Below are positions 22,100 to 30,845 of a stretch of 38,596 nt of DNA, piece by piece. Numbering within the stretch: position 1 is the first letter of the stretch; every line of letters starts with the position of its first letter. The position numbers and the translations under genes were made by a program. The notes under the pieces are model-generated. The model was not told where the DNA came from. It did no database searches and saw only the letters and a program-made list of their open reading frames with translations. This stretch comes from an uncultured Agathobaculum sp. (GTDB taxonomy: Bacteria > Bacillota > Clostridia > Oscillospirales > Butyricicoccaceae), in contig NZ_CALWUM010000022.1 in NCBI RefSeq assembly GCF_944384765.1, positions 1 to 38,596 of the forward strand, given 5' to 3'.

Positions 22100-22142
22100 G
22101 AGGGAGGCAAATGGTCCCTCACCCATGCCGCAGGGGTATGGG
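22100..22142 (+). promoter_or_regulatory. two leader hairpins upstream of rpmG
   Basis: GAGGGA (22100-22105) pairs with TCCCTC (22115-22120), and directly after it CCCATGCC (22122-22129) pairs with GGTATGGG (22135-22142). The two abutting hairpins end about 15 nt before the AAAGGAGG site of rpmG. This may be a control or stabilising element of the leader; I do not recognise a known family. Confidence 0.4.
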
Positions 22143-22177
22143 ATGGGACGGAATATTAAAAGGAGGTGCCGTTATTT

Positions 22178-22327
22178 ATGCGCGTTAAGATCACGCTCGC
22201 CTGCACCGAGTGCAAGCAAAGAAACTATGACACAAACAAGAACAAGAAGAACAACCCCGACCGTCTGGAAATGAAAAAGTACTGCCGTTTCTGCCGCAAG
22301 CACACGCTGCATCGCGAAACGAAGTAA
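22178..22327 (+). CDS. rpmG: 50S ribosomal protein L33
   Basis: This 49-aa protein begins [19 protein letters not shown] and ends [16 protein letters not shown]. Both CxxC pairs (CTEC and CRFC) are present, so this is the zinc-binding form of L33. The start is preceded by AAAGGAGGTG. It lies directly before secE, as in many Firmicutes. Confidence 0.97.
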   Translation: MRVKITLACTECKQRNYDTNKNKKNNPDRLEMKKYCRFCRKHTLHRETK

Positions 22328-22345
22328 GAGAAAGGAAGTAGCTGC

Positions 22346-22576
22346 ATGGCTGAAGAAACCAAGGCGAAAAAGCCCGGGTTCTTTGCGCGTATTGGCAAGT
22401 GGTTCCGCGAGCTGAAGAGCGAGTGCCGCAAGATCGTCTGGCCGACCCGCCAGCAGACGGTGAAAAACACGCTGGTCGTTATTGCCTGCGTTGTCATCAT
22501 TGGTATTTTTATCTGGATCATCGATGCCGTGTTCGGCTTCGGCGTCCAGGCGCTGCTTTCCGCTTTCGCCGCCTGA
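22346..22576 (+). CDS. secE: preprotein translocase subunit SecE
   Basis: This 76-aa single-pass membrane protein of the SecYEG channel has the conserved amphipathic stretch FRELKSECRKIVWPTRQQTVKNT (about residues 20-42), followed by one hydrophobic helix. It starts 18 bp after rpmG and ends 15 bp before nusG. Confidence 0.97.
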   Translation: MAEETKAKKPGFFARIGKWFRELKSECRKIVWPTRQQTVKNTLVVIACVVIIGIFIWIIDAVFGFGVQALLSAFAA

Positions 22577-22591
22577 TAAAAGGAGGCATTT

Positions 22592-23128
22592 ATGTCAGAC
22601 GCTGCAAAATGGTATGTGGTGCACACATACTCCGGCTACGAAAACAAAGTAGCCTCTTCGATCGAAAAAGCGGTCGAAAACCGCAAGCTGCATGACCTGA
22701 TCCAAGCCGTCAACATCCCGACCGAAAAGGTCACCGAAGTCAAGGACGGTAAGAGCCGCGAGGTAGAGCGCAAGATCTTCCCCGGCTATGTGCTCGTCAA
22801 AATGGTCATGACCGACGAAACCTGGTATCTGGTCCGCAACACCCGCGGCTGTACCGGCTTTGTCGGACAGGACAAGTCCGGCGGCTCCAAGCCCATCCCG
22901 CTGACCGACGAGGAGATCCTCGCCATGGGCGTGGAGAAGCGTGAAATCGAAGTCAACTACGCCGCTGGCGACAGCGTGCGTGTGATCGACGGCCCGCTGG
23001 CCGGCTTCATCGGCGTTGTTTCGTCGGTCGAGCCGGAGAAGAACAAGGTAAACGTCACCGTTTCCATGTTCGGCCGCGAGACCCCTGTCGAGCTTGAGCT
23101 TGACCAGGTCGAGACGCTCGACGAGTAA
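22592..23128 (+). CDS. nusG: transcription termination/antitermination protein NusG
   Basis: This 178-aa protein has the NGN domain at residues 1 to about 110 (KWYVVHTYSGYENKVASSIE; FPGYVLVKMVMTDETWYLVR) and a C-terminal KOW domain (AGDSVRVIDGPLAGFIGVV). It binds RNA polymerase and couples it to elongation and termination partners. A good AGGAGG site precedes the ATG. It is co-transcribed with secE and the L11/L1 genes. Confidence 0.97.
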   Translation: MSDAAKWYVVHTYSGYENKVASSIEKAVENRKLHDLIQAVNIPTEKVTEVKDGKSREVERKIFPGYVLVKMVMTDETWYLVRNTRGCTGFVGQDKSGGSKPIPLTDEEILAMGVEKREIEVNYAAGDSVRVIDGPLAGFIGVVSSVEPEKNKVNVTVSMFGRETPVELELDQVETLDE

Positions 23129-23222
23129 ATTTTCCTGCGCCATCAGGGCGCATTCCGGCTTCCGCATCATGGAAGCAGGCACAGCGGCCCGGCCGCTGTC
23201 CCGTGCGAACGCACACCGGCAA

Positions 23223-23267
23223 GTGGGAGAGTTTCAATCTGAAGAAAAGAAACTCGCCAGCCACCAC
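23223..23267 (+). promoter_or_regulatory. L1-binding-like mRNA element upstream of rplK
   Basis: The element begins GTGGGAG (23223-23229), has an internal GAGTTTC/GAAACTC stem, and closes with CCACCAC (23261-23267). The 23S rRNA L1 site likewise begins GUGGGAG and ends UACCAC. L1 is known to repress its own operon by binding such a mimic. The element ends about 8 nt before the AAGGAGG site of rplK, so bound L1 could block initiation. Confidence 0.65.
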
Positions 23268-23293
23268 ATTTTTTGAAGGAGGAACCTTTCAAC

Positions 23294-23719
23294 ATGGCAC
23301 AGAAAGTAATAGGTTATATCAAGCTCCAGATTCCCGCAGGCAAGGCGACCCCGGCTCCCCCGGTAGGTCCGGCTCTCGGCCAGCATGGTGTTAACATCAT
23401 GTCCTTCACCAAGGAATTCAACGAGCGCACCAAGAACGACGCCGGCATGATCATCCCGGTTATCATCACCGTATATGCGGACCGTTCGTTCAGCTTTGTC
23501 ACCAAGACGCCCCCGGCGCCGGTCCTGATCAAGAAGGCCTGCGGCATTGAGTCCGGCTCGGCTGTCCCGAACAAGACCAAGGTTGCCCAGCTGTCCAAGG
23601 CTGACTGCCAGAAGATCGCGGAGACCAAGATGCCCGACCTGAACGCCGCTTCTCTCGAGGCTGCGATGAGCATGATCGCGGGCACCGCCCGTTCGATGGG
23701 TATCACCGTCGAGGAGTAA
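23294..23719 (+). CDS. rplK: 50S ribosomal protein L11
   Basis: This 141-aa protein starts [20 protein letters not shown] and contains [19 protein letters not shown] and [10 protein letters not shown]. The length is exactly that of the family. It binds the GTPase-associated region of 23S rRNA. The start at 23294, seven codons after an in-frame upstream ATG, is set by the AAGGAGGAA site. Confidence 0.98.
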   Translation: MAQKVIGYIKLQIPAGKATPAPPVGPALGQHGVNIMSFTKEFNERTKNDAGMIIPVIITVYADRSFSFVTKTPPAPVLIKKACGIESGSAVPNKTKVAQLSKADCQKIAETKMPDLNAASLEAAMSMIAGTARSMGITVEE

Positions 23720-23770
23720 TTTTCACAAACAAGCTGAATGGATTTTGACCGCGTTTGCAGGCGGTCAAAA

Positions 23771-23807
23771 GTGGGAGGGTAAGGTTTAGCCTGTCCCGCA
23801 TTACCAC
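23771..23807 (+). promoter_or_regulatory. second L1-binding-like mRNA element, upstream of rplA
   Basis: It begins GTGGGAGGGTAA (23771-23782) and ends TTACCAC (23801-23807), so the ends pair, with AGGTTTAGCCT inside. It closely resembles the 23S rRNA L1 site and the element before rplK, and ends a few bases before the AGGAGG site of rplA. Confidence 0.65.
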
Positions 23808-23823
23808 TTAAGGAGGATTTATT

Positions 23824-24519
23824 GTGCATAAAGGTAAAAAGTATGTAGACAGCGCAAAGACGATCGACCGCTCCAAGCTGTACGATCCTGCTGAGGCGCT
23901 TTCCACCGTTATTTCCACCGCAAAGGCCAAGTTCGACGAGACCGTTGAGCTGCACGTCAAGCTGGGCGTTGACTCCCGTCACGCGGACCAGCAGGTGCGC
24001 GGCGCGATCGTCCTGCCCCACGGCACCGGCAAGAACGTCCGCGTAGCGGTGTTCGCCAAGGGCCCCAAGGCTGACGAGGCGCTGGCTGCCGGCGCGGACA
24101 TCGTTGGCGCAGAGGACCTGATGGAGCGCATCCAGAAAGAGAACTTCTTTGAGTTCGACGTTGTCATCGCAACCCCGGACATGATGGGTCTGGTTGGCCG
24201 TCTGGGCCGTGTGCTCGGCCCCAAGGGCCTGATGCCGAACCCGAAGGCGGGCACGGTTTCCATGGACGTTGCCAAGGCCGTCCAGGAGTCCAAGGCTGGT
24301 AAGATCGAGTACCGCCTGGACAAGACCAACATCATCCACTGCCCGATCGGCAAGGCTTCCTTCGGTGCGGAGAAGCTGCAGGACAACTTCGACGCGCTGA
24401 TGGGCGCAATCATCAAGGCCAAGCCGGCTGCTGCCAAGGGCCAGTATATCCGCTCCTGCGTCGTAGCGTCCACCATGGGCCCCGGCGTCAAGGTCAACGC
24501 GGCGAAGCTGATGGCGTAA
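23824..24519 (+). CDS. rplA: 50S ribosomal protein L1
   Basis: This 231-aa protein has [20 protein letters not shown] at the start, [20 protein letters not shown] in domain [16 protein letters not shown] near residue 130 and [19 protein letters not shown] at the end. It begins with GTG at 23824 behind AGGAGG. L1 forms the mobile stalk at the ribosomal E site and is the likely repressor of this operon through the two leader elements. Confidence 0.98.
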   Translation: MHKGKKYVDSAKTIDRSKLYDPAEALSTVISTAKAKFDETVELHVKLGVDSRHADQQVRGAIVLPHGTGKNVRVAVFAKGPKADEALAAGADIVGAEDLMERIQKENFFEFDVVIATPDMMGLVGRLGRVLGPKGLMPNPKAGTVSMDVAKAVQESKAGKIEYRLDKTNIIHCPIGKASFGAEKLQDNFDALMGAIIKAKPAAAKGQYIRSCVVASTMGPGVKVNAAKLMA

Positions 24520-24598
24520 AAAATTCGTTTGCAAGCGCGGTGCGCTTCCGAACGAGTGACGCCTTTCCGGCGGAGCCGGAAAAGGCTATTGCAGACAT

Positions 24599-24631
24599 AA
24601 AACGCTCGGAATTTCGATTCCGAGCGTTTTT
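24599..24631 (+). terminator. terminator after rplA
   Basis: A 14-bp stem (24599-24612 with 24617-24630), TTCG loop and T run. A weaker hairpin precedes it at about 24561-24585. The rpmG-to-rplA operon thus ends here, separate from rplJ-rplL. Confidence 0.9.
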
Positions 24632-24640
24632 GTCTGCATG

Positions 24641-24670
24641 AAAAAAGCGCGCCGCAGCGCGCTTTTTTTT
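24641..24670. terminator. bidirectional terminator
   Basis: AAAAAAGCGCGC (24641-24652), cgca loop, GCGCGC plus eight T (24657-24670). From the minus strand it ends the NAGPA/SLH gene. Confidence 0.85.
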
Positions 24671-24723
24671 CAGATGGCCGGCCGCGGCTTATGCCGCAGC
24701 GATGATTTGCCTGTGAAAGCGGG

Positions 24724-26379
24724 TTATACCATGCGGTAAACTGTGACCACAGCCTGCTCGCGGGTAAACATGCCCTTGGGCGTGAAGATATTGTCGCCCG
24801 TGCCGTTCATAATGCCCGCGCCGACGACATAATTGATGCCCTCCTGCGCCCACGACGAGATCTGCGAGGCATCCGCCCACGCGGTAGTTGCCTCACCGCC
24901 GGGCAGGCCGATCGTCTTGGCCGCGCCCATCAGGATCTTGGCCGCCTGCTCACGGGTCAGGCTGCCGTTGGGGTTAAAGCGGTTGTTCCCCACACCGTCC
25001 ACGATGCCGAAGCGGTAGCAATTGATAACCCCCTCGTCCCAGGTATCGGTCAGCGCGGCGCGCGCCGCGTCGTAGGTGATGCCGGTGTTGTAGAGCGCGG
25101 TGTTGTAGTCAGTCAGCTTTTGCCGCAGCATTGCATCAATGATCTGGCAGAACTCCTTGCGGGTGATGTTTTTCTGATAGCCGTTTTGCAGTGTTTCCGG
25201 CAGGATGCCCGCTGCGATCGCGCCGCTGATATCCGCCGCCGCCCAGCTGGACTGCGTATCGAAATCGCGCGGCTGCACGCCCTGGGGCAGCGTGCCCGAG
25301 GAATAATCCACGATGTGCAGCACGTTGGTCAGGTTGCGGCCCGCGCTGTGCACGGTCGAGCCGCCGATACTCAGGAAGGTGGAGGCGCCACCGTCCAGCG
25401 CCATCGCGTCCACCGCGCCCAGGCCCTTGAGATACTGTGCAATGCTGCGCATGGTCGTGCCGGTTGCACTGCCGAGCACCAGCCGCCCGTCGCCCATGAT
25501 GGCGGCAAACGAACGCGAGGAGGAATAATCCGGCGACTGCTTGGGATCGGTGAAATCGCTGTTCTGGTCGCACACATCCACGCCGTCCTTGAGCAGCAGC
25601 GGGCCAGCGCCAACGCCGTTTACCACATTGGTCCACTCGGCGGCGCTGTCGTGCTGCGGGGTGTAGATGGTCTGGCGCACAGCCGCGTTGCCGGTCTGCG
25701 GCTCGATGTTGTAGGTCGCTAAATTGTTCCACGCATCTCGATTAATGATGAGCGCAGTCGTGTCATACGCGAGAGCGGGCACGGTGCCGCCGGTCTGGAT
25801 GCTCACGACCTCGCTGTCCCGCATGGTCACGATGCGCGCGCCCGACGCGGCCGTGACCGAACGGCCATACGCAGACGTGATCAGATAGCTGGCCCAGCTG
25901 TTATTGGCGTTGTAGTCGTTGACCGCGTAAGCAGTGACCGCAGAATCGCCCGCGTTGCGGAAGGCGATCTTGGTCTCGATCTTGACCCGGTCAATCAGCG
26001 GGACGCCGCTGGCGGTAAAGGCCAGCGTCGGCTTCTCGCCGCCGCCGTTAACGACCTCTCCGTTCTGGATGACTGTGGCGTAAACCTGTGCGCCGCCGGA
26101 ATAAGCGTCAAAATAGCCGCCGTTGATGGAAGCGACAACGGTTTTGCCGCCCTCGGCCGCCTTGCTGCTGACATGGCCGGCCGCGGACTGGGTCTGGAAC
26201 AGGCGGCCGCCCGCCAGCGTGACCTCACCCGTGCGACCCGGACCCATCTCCAGATAGATCATCGTGCCGCCCATCGGCAGGCTGGCGCGCTGCGTGGCAC
26301 CCGACGCGCCCGCGGATACCGGTAGCAGGCACAGTGCAGCCAGCGCCGCGCTGAGCAGCCGTTTTACTGATTTTCGCAT
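24724..26379 (-). CDS. secreted phosphodiester glycosidase (NAGPA) domain protein with SLH repeats
   Basis: The protein has 551 aa. A signal peptide spans about residues 1-27 ([19 protein letters not shown]). The NAGPA-type domain (about 85-350) contains [28 protein letters not shown] and [16 protein letters not shown], the last holding the usual catalytic/metal-binding Asp. Three S-layer-homology-like repeats fill about 370-551, each ending in a TREQA or TRKEF motif ([30 protein letters not shown]). It is therefore exported and held on the cell wall. NAGPA proteins cleave glycan phosphodiester bonds, so a wall polymer or exopolysaccharide is a plausible target. It is on the opposite strand between rplA and rplJ. 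Confidence 0.88.
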   Translation of the reverse strand: MRKSVKRLLSAALAALCLLPVSAGASGATQRASLPMGGTMIYLEMGPGRTGEVTLAGGRLFQTQSAAGHVSSKAAEGGKTVVASINGGYFDAYSGGAQVYATVIQNGEVVNGGGEKPTLAFTASGVPLIDRVKIETKIAFRNAGDSAVTAYAVNDYNANNSWASYLITSAYGRSVTAASGARIVTMRDSEVVSIQTGGTVPALAYDTTALIINRDAWNNLATYNIEPQTGNAAVRQTIYTPQHDSAAEWTNVVNGVGAGPLLLKDGVDVCDQNSDFTDPKQSPDYSSSRSFAAIMGDGRLVLGSATGTTMRSIAQYLKGLGAVDAMALDGGASTFLSIGGSTVHSAGRNLTNVLHIVDYSSGTLPQGVQPRDFDTQSSWAAADISGAIAAGILPETLQNGYQKNITRKEFCQIIDAMLRQKLTDYNTALYNTGITYDAARAALTDTWDEGVINCYRFGIVDGVGNNRFNPNGSLTREQAAKILMGAAKTIGLPGGEATTAWADASQISSWAQEGINYVVGAGIMNGTGDNIFTPKGMFTREQAVVTVYRMV

Positions 26380-26527
26380 GGTATGACCTCCTTTATTAAT
26401 TTCAAGCTCAGTTTAACATACTTCCGCAGATTGTACAATATCGAGTAAAGACAAAATGAAAATTTTGACACAACGTACAGGCTTTTGCAGCGCGGTGCAA
26501 AAAAATAAAAAAATTGCGCGCGCGGGC

Positions 26528-26556
26528 TTGACAGCGGCGCGTCTTTTGTATATAAT
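26528..26556 (+). promoter_or_regulatory. consensus sigma-A promoter of rplJ-rplL
   Basis: TTGACA (26528-26533), 17 bp, TATAAT (26551-26556): a perfect consensus, as suits ribosomal protein genes. The start is near 26563. Confidence 0.92.
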
Positions 26557-26562
26557 ATTTAC

Positions 26563-26712
26563 GCTTGGTCAAAGACAGCAGGCAGCCGCATGGCTTTAAT
26601 GGCATTTTCGCCGCCCGCCGAGGTCAGCACGGAATTGATTTTGTGATCCTTTATGGGTTTTTCTGTGTACCCTCCCTGTGTCTTTGCACCGGGAGGGTAC
26701 TTATTTTTATAG
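26563..26712 (+). ncRNA. L10-type ribosomal protein leader
   Basis: The leader of about 150 nt contains GACAGCAGGCAGCCG (26574-26588) and, later, CGCCCGCCGAGG, which can pair around a bulged core as in the known L10 leader that binds the L10(L12)4 complex. It ends in a strong hairpin, GTACCCTCCC (26667-26676) with GGGAGGGTAC (26691-26700), followed by TTATTTTTAT. That hairpin is terminator-like and lies just before the AGGAGG site of rplJ. Feedback by L10 through attenuation is the likely control. Confidence 0.75.
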
Positions 26713-26724
26713 GAGGTGAAAAAG

Positions 26725-27309
26725 ATGCCGAATGCAAAGGTTCTGGAAGAAAAGAAGGCTCTGGTTGCGTCTCTGGTAGAGAAGATCAAGAATTCTCCCG
26801 CTGGCGTACTGGTCGACTACAAGGGCATCAATGTTGAAGATGATACCAAGCTCCGCCGTCAGCTGCGCGAGGCAGGCGTTGAGTACGCGGTCATCAAGAA
26901 CACCCTGATCCGCTTTGCCGCTAAGGAACTGGGCTTCGAGGCGCTGGATGAGCACCTGAACGGTACCACCGCTCTGGCGATCTCCACCACGGACGACGTG
27001 ATCGCGCCGGCCAAGATCCTGGGCGACTTCGCCAAGACCCACGAGAACTTCACCATCAAGGCCGGCTACCTGGAAGGCAAGGTAGTTGACGCCGACGAGG
27101 TCAAGAAGCTGGCGAGCATGCCGAGCAAGGAAGTGCTCATCGCACAGGTGCTGTACAGCTTCAACTATCCTATTATGCAGCTTGCTATTGCCTGCGACGC
27201 TATCGTTAAGAAGGCCGAGGGCAACGAGGAAATGAAGGTTGCAGAGCTGGTTGCCGCCAAGGCGCCCGCTGAGGAAGCTGCCGCAGAGGAAGCACCCGCT
27301 GCGGAATAA
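26725..27309 (+). CDS. rplJ: 50S ribosomal protein L10
   Basis: This 194-aa protein begins MPNAKVLEEKKALVASLVEK. GVLVDYKGINVEDDTKLRRQLRE and YAVIKNTLIRFAAKE form the RNA-binding domain. The last 20 residues are an Ala/Glu-rich tail (EEAAAEEAPAAE), longer than usual. The helix before it holds the L12 dimers. ATG 26725 has 8-bp spacing to AGGAGG; the nearby GTG 26716 overlaps that site. Confidence 0.97.
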   Translation: MPNAKVLEEKKALVASLVEKIKNSPAGVLVDYKGINVEDDTKLRRQLREAGVEYAVIKNTLIRFAAKELGFEALDEHLNGTTALAISTTDDVIAPAKILGDFAKTHENFTIKAGYLEGKVVDADEVKKLASMPSKEVLIAQVLYSFNYPIMQLAIACDAIVKKAEGNEEMKVAELVAAKAPAEEAAAEEAPAAE

Positions 27310-27354
27310 TTTCAAATTTCATTAAAAAATAACTTAAAACGGAGGTATAACCCC

Positions 27355-27729
27355 ATGACTGTTCAGGAGATTATGGATGCTGTTAAAGAGCTCAAGGTTA
27401 TGGAGCTCTCTGAGCTGGTAAAGGCTCTGGAAGAAGAATTCGGCGTTTCCGCTACGCCCGTAGCGGTTGCTGGTGCGGCTGCTGGTGCTGGCGACGGCGC
27501 TACTGCTGCTGACGCAAAGACCGATTTCGACGTTGTTCTGGTTGAGGCTGGCTCTTCCAAGATCAATGTTATCAAGGTTGTTCGCGAGATCACCGGCCTG
27601 GGCCTGAAGGAGGCCAAGGAGAAGGTTGACTCCGCTCCGCAGACCATCAAGGAAGCTGCTCCCGAGGCTGAGGCCAACGAGATCAAGGAGAAGCTCGAGG
27701 CTGCCGGCGCAAAGGTCGAGCTCAAGTAA
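27355..27729 (+). CDS. rplL: 50S ribosomal protein L7/L12
   Basis: This 124-aa protein has an N-terminal dimerisation domain ([20 protein letters not shown]), an Ala/Gly-rich hinge (about 40-52) and a C-terminal factor-binding domain ([20 protein letters not shown]). It lies 45 bp after rplJ with a GGAGG site. Confidence 0.98.
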   Translation: MTVQEIMDAVKELKVMELSELVKALEEEFGVSATPVAVAGAAAGAGDGATAADAKTDFDVVLVEAGSSKINVIKVVREITGLGLKEAKEKVDSAPQTIKEAAPEAEANEIKEKLEAAGAKVELK

Positions 27730-27805
27730 GAGACTTCTGCCTTGTCATCCCCCATCAAATTCGGGCATTTTCTCCCCGGATAATGGCCGGGACCAGATAA
27801 AGAAC

Positions 27806-27852
27806 AAAAAGAAGCTCAAGGTAATGCACAGTTGCCTTGGGCTTCTTTCTTT
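27806..27852 (+). terminator. terminator of rplJ-rplL
   Basis: AAAAAGAAGCTCAAGG (27806-27821) pairs with CCTTGGGCTTCTTT (27835-27848), including one G-U pair, and CTTTG follows. It lies about 75 bp after rplL. Confidence 0.8.
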
Positions 27853-27974
27853 GTGCCGGACGGAGGGAAAGCAGCAGAAGCGGGCTGTGCGCTGCCCGCC
27901 AAAACAGCCCCGTTTAAAAACTGCCGAATGCGCCGGTTTCTCGCCGGACTTCGGGAAAACAGAGAGGGAGAGAA

Positions 27975-28439
27975 ATGGTAAAAATCCTGTTTGTGTGCCA
28001 CGGCAACATCTGCCGCAGTCCGATGGCGGAATTTGTGATGAAAGACCTCGTGCAGCGCGCGGGCGCGGCGGCGCGGTTTGACATCGCCTCCGCGGCGACG
28101 AGTAGCGAGGAGCTGGGCAACCCGGTCTATCCGCCTGCGCGGCGCAAGCTCGCTGAGCACGGCATCGGCTGTGCGGGCAAAACCGCCCGCCGCCTGACCG
28201 CGGACGATTACGACGATTACGATCTGCTGATCGGCATGGACGACGCGAACCTGCGCAATATGCGCCGTCTGTTTGGCGGCGACCCGGACAGCAAGTGCCA
28301 ACTGCTGCTCAGCTACACGGGCAGCGCGCGCGGCGTGGCCGACCCGTGGTATACCCGCGACTTTGACGCGACGTGGAACGATGTGTATGCGGGCTGCAAG
28401 GCGCTGCTGGAACAGTTGCTGCGAAAAAAGGACGCGTAA
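27975..28439 (+). CDS. low-molecular-weight protein-tyrosine phosphatase
   Basis: This 154-aa phosphatase has its P-loop CHGNICRS at residues 8-15 (nucleophile Cys8, Arg14) and the general acid Asp in VADPWYTRDF. It could act on protein tyrosine phosphates, as in capsule control, or on protein arginine phosphates like YwlE. The Ile after Asn in the loop (NIC) is found in ordinary tyrosine phosphatases, while YwlE types have Thr, so tyrosine is favoured. It is a single gene. Confidence 0.93.
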   Translation: MVKILFVCHGNICRSPMAEFVMKDLVQRAGAAARFDIASAATSSEELGNPVYPPARRKLAEHGIGCAGKTARRLTADDYDDYDLLIGMDDANLRNMRRLFGGDPDSKCQLLLSYTGSARGVADPWYTRDFDATWNDVYAGCKALLEQLLRKKDA

Positions 28440-28451
28440 GCGTCCTTTTTT
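28424..28451 (+). terminator. terminator overlapping the phosphatase stop codon
   Basis: AAAAAAGGACGC (28424-28435) pairs with GCGTCCTTTTTT (28440-28451). The stop codon sits in the 4-nt loop, so the last codons are part of the terminator stem. Confidence 0.88.
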
Positions 28452-28471
28452 GCTGTTTGATTTCATGCGGC

Positions 28472-29017
28472 TCACTCATAAGCGCCCTGCGTTTCGGGCA
28501 GGGACTGGTAGGCTGGACAGGTGTAAAACAGCTCGTCCATGTACGCCACAAAGTCCCAGAACTGCGCCGCGCGGCCATTGGTCTGCGCGTAGCTCTGTGC
28601 GGTGTAGTCGCCGGTGACCGTGTAAGTCTCGCCGTCTGCGGTGAAGGTGATGCGGTATTCGGTCAGCGGCGTGACGCCGACGGCAGTGCCGTCGGTCGTG
28701 AGGTTTTCCGAGGTGAGCGCCTCATCCGTTAGCTGGTCGAGCGCGCAGGCGCGCACCTTGTCATAAATCTCCTGTTTGGTTTCGTCCGAAATGTCAAGCG
28801 CCGTCTGCGCGGTGTGCGGCTCTATGGCGCTGACCAGATCCTTTTGCAGCAGGTTTTCCCCTGTGTCGTAGATGTTGGGGGCGTTTTCGTCGATCCAGTT
28901 TTCGTACCGGATCTCGAAATCCGCCGGCATGGCCTCGGGCAGGGCGGTGGCGGCCTGCGGCGCGCCGCAGCCTGCCAGCAGTGCGAGCAGCAGCGCCAGT
29001 ATGGCGATCTTTTTCAT
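28472..29017 (-). CDS. putative lipoprotein of unknown function
   Basis: The protein has 181 aa. The N-terminus MKKIAILALLLALLAGCGAP is a lipoprotein signal with lipobox LLAGC and Cys17. The mature part is acidic, with a stretch TPLTEYRITFTADGETYTVTGDY that looks like a beta-rich domain. I do not recognise a family. The start at 29017 has GGAGGG upstream; longer starts would hide the signal peptide. It is divergent from pyrK and convergent with the phosphatase. Confidence 0.8.
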   Translation of the reverse strand: MKKIAILALLLALLAGCGAPQAATALPEAMPADFEIRYENWIDENAPNIYDTGENLLQKDLVSAIEPHTAQTALDISDETKQEIYDKVRACALDQLTDEALTSENLTTDGTAVGVTPLTEYRITFTADGETYTVTGDYTAQSYAQTNGRAAQFWDFVAYMDELFYTCPAYQSLPETQGAYE

Positions 29018-29167
29018 CACAGATCCCTCCTTATATCCGGTTAGACGCGCGCCGCCGGCAAAGGTTCCGAAAACCCCGGCGCAAAATCCCGCGGGCGTCT
29101 TTTCTTTTGCACGTTTTTCCTGTAAAATAGGGACATGATGTATTTTGACTGAAAGGGGAATTATGTT

Positions 29168-29935
29168 ATGGCGATTCAGGAAATCTGCCGGGTCGCGCAG
29201 AACAAGCAGCTGGGCGACGGCCTGTATCAGCTTGTGCTGGACGCGCCGCAGATCGCGGCCGCAGCACAGTGCGGCCAGTTTGTGCATATTGCGTGCGGGG
29301 AGGGCAACCTGCTCCGCCGTCCGATTTCGATCTGCCTGGCCGAGGGCGTAGCGCTCACCATTGTGTTCCAGGTCAAGGGAAGCGGCACCGAATGGCTCGC
29401 CGCACGCGCAGAGGGCGACACGCTCGACGTGCTCGGCCCGCTCGGCCATGGGTTTGACGTGGCGGCCCTCGGCGCAAAGCCGGTGTTTGTCGGCGGCGGC
29501 ATCGGCGTGCCGCCCATGCTGATGGCGGCAAAGTGCGCCAGGGCCGCGGGCGCAGCCCCGCGCGCGATCCTCGGCTTCCGCAGCAGGGGCGCGGTCATTC
29601 TGGAGGACGCGTTCCACGCGGTCTGCGAGACCGCTGTCACGACCGATGACGGTTCCTATGCCCGCCACGGCTTTGTCACCGACGTGCTCGCGGAGCAGCT
29701 GGCGGACGCGACCGGCGTGGCTGCCTGCGGGCCCAAGCCCATGCTGAAGGCCATCGCCGCGCTGGCAAAGGGCGCGGGCGTGCCCTGCCAGGTGTCCATG
29801 GAGGAGCGCATGGGCTGCGGCATCGGCGCGTGCCTGGTGTGCGCCTGTGCGCTCAAGGGCGAAAACGGCGAAACCCGATACGGGCACGTCTGCAAGGACG
29901 GCCCGGTGTTTGACGCAGAGGAGGTCGAGTGGTAA
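29168..29935 (+). CDS. pyrK: dihydroorotate dehydrogenase B, electron-transfer subunit
   Basis: The protein has 255 aa. An FAD-binding barrel (LLRRPISICLAEG near residue 49) is followed by an NAD-binding domain (PVFVGGGIGVPPMLMAAK near residue 110). The C-terminal [2Fe-2S] site is EERMGCGIGACLVCAC, with a further Cys in GHVCKDGP. It passes electrons from the PyrD FMN to NAD+. The start at 29168 has an AAAGGGG site. Its stop overlaps the pyrD start by one base. Confidence 0.96.
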   Translation: MAIQEICRVAQNKQLGDGLYQLVLDAPQIAAAAQCGQFVHIACGEGNLLRRPISICLAEGVALTIVFQVKGSGTEWLAARAEGDTLDVLGPLGHGFDVAALGAKPVFVGGGIGVPPMLMAAKCARAAGAAPRAILGFRSRGAVILEDAFHAVCETAVTTDDGSYARHGFVTDVLAEQLADATGVAACGPKPMLKAIAALAKGAGVPCQVSMEERMGCGIGACLVCACALKGENGETRYGHVCKDGPVFDAEEVEW

Positions 29936-30843
29936 TGGCGGATCTGAAAGTCAATTTCTGCGGCGTGGAACTGAAAAACCCGGTCACGACCGCGTCCGGC
30001 ACCTTTGGCTTTGGCCATGAGTACGGCGAATTTTTCGACCTGTCCGAACTGGGCGGCATCGGCGTCAAGGGCCTGACCCCGACCGAGCGCCTGGGCAATC
30101 CCGCGCCCCGCATCGCGGAAACCCCGTCGGGCATTCTCAACTGCGTAGGCCTGCAAAACCCGGGCATCGACCGCTTCATTGCTGAGCAGATCCCATTCCT
30201 GCGGCAGTACGACACCGCGATCATTGCGAACGTGTCGGGCAACACGGTTGAGGAATACGAGGGCATGGTCGAAAAGATTTCGGATGCGGACGTCGACCTG
30301 ATCGAAATGAACATCTCCTGCCCGAACGTCAAGTGCGGCGGCATGGCCTTCGGCACCCAGCCGAACATGGTCGAGGAGGTCGTTTCGGCGGCGAAGAAAA
30401 AAGCGAAAAAGCCGCTGATTGTCAAACTCAGCCCGAATGTCACCGACATCACCGAGATCGCGCGCGCAGCGGTGGCTGCGGGCGCGGATGCACTCAGCCT
30501 CATCAACACCCTGCTCGGCATGCGCATTGATATTGAGAGCAGAAAGCCCATCCTGTCCAACGTGATGGGCGGCCTGTCCGGCCCGGCGGTGTTCCCGGTT
30601 GCGGTGCGCATGGTGTATCAGGTGCGCAAAGCGGTCGACGTGCCGATCCTCGGCATGGGCGGCATCCGCACGGGCAAGGACATTGTCGAAATGCTGCTTG
30701 CTGGCGCGGACGCGGTCGCAATGGGCACGGTGATGTTCGCCGACCCGCTCGCGCCGGTCAAGGCGCTGGGCGAGCTGGAGGAATGGATGGACGCGCACGG
30801 TGTCCAATCCGTGCGCGAGCTTTCCGGCGCAGTGGAGGTTTGA
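29935..30843 (+). CDS. pyrD: dihydroorotate dehydrogenase B, catalytic subunit
   Basis: This 302-aa class 1B enzyme oxidises dihydroorotate to orotate in pyrimidine synthesis. Visible are TTASGTFGFG near residue 18, LNCVGLQNPGID near residue 66 and the catalytic Cys loop MNISCPNVKCGG near residue 127. KLSPNVTDI is near residue 165, and the FMN phosphate site GMGGIRTGKDIVEMLLAGA near residue 240. ATG 29935 is preferred to GTG 29929 because AGGAGG is then 9 bases away. Confidence 0.96.
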   Translation: MADLKVNFCGVELKNPVTTASGTFGFGHEYGEFFDLSELGGIGVKGLTPTERLGNPAPRIAETPSGILNCVGLQNPGIDRFIAEQIPFLRQYDTAIIANVSGNTVEEYEGMVEKISDADVDLIEMNISCPNVKCGGMAFGTQPNMVEEVVSAAKKKAKKPLIVKLSPNVTDITEIARAAVAAGADALSLINTLLGMRIDIESRKPILSNVMGGLSGPAVFPVAVRMVYQVRKAVDVPILGMGGIRTGKDIVEMLLAGADAVAMGTVMFADPLAPVKALGELEEWMDAHGVQSVRELSGAVEV

Positions 30844-30845
30844 GC

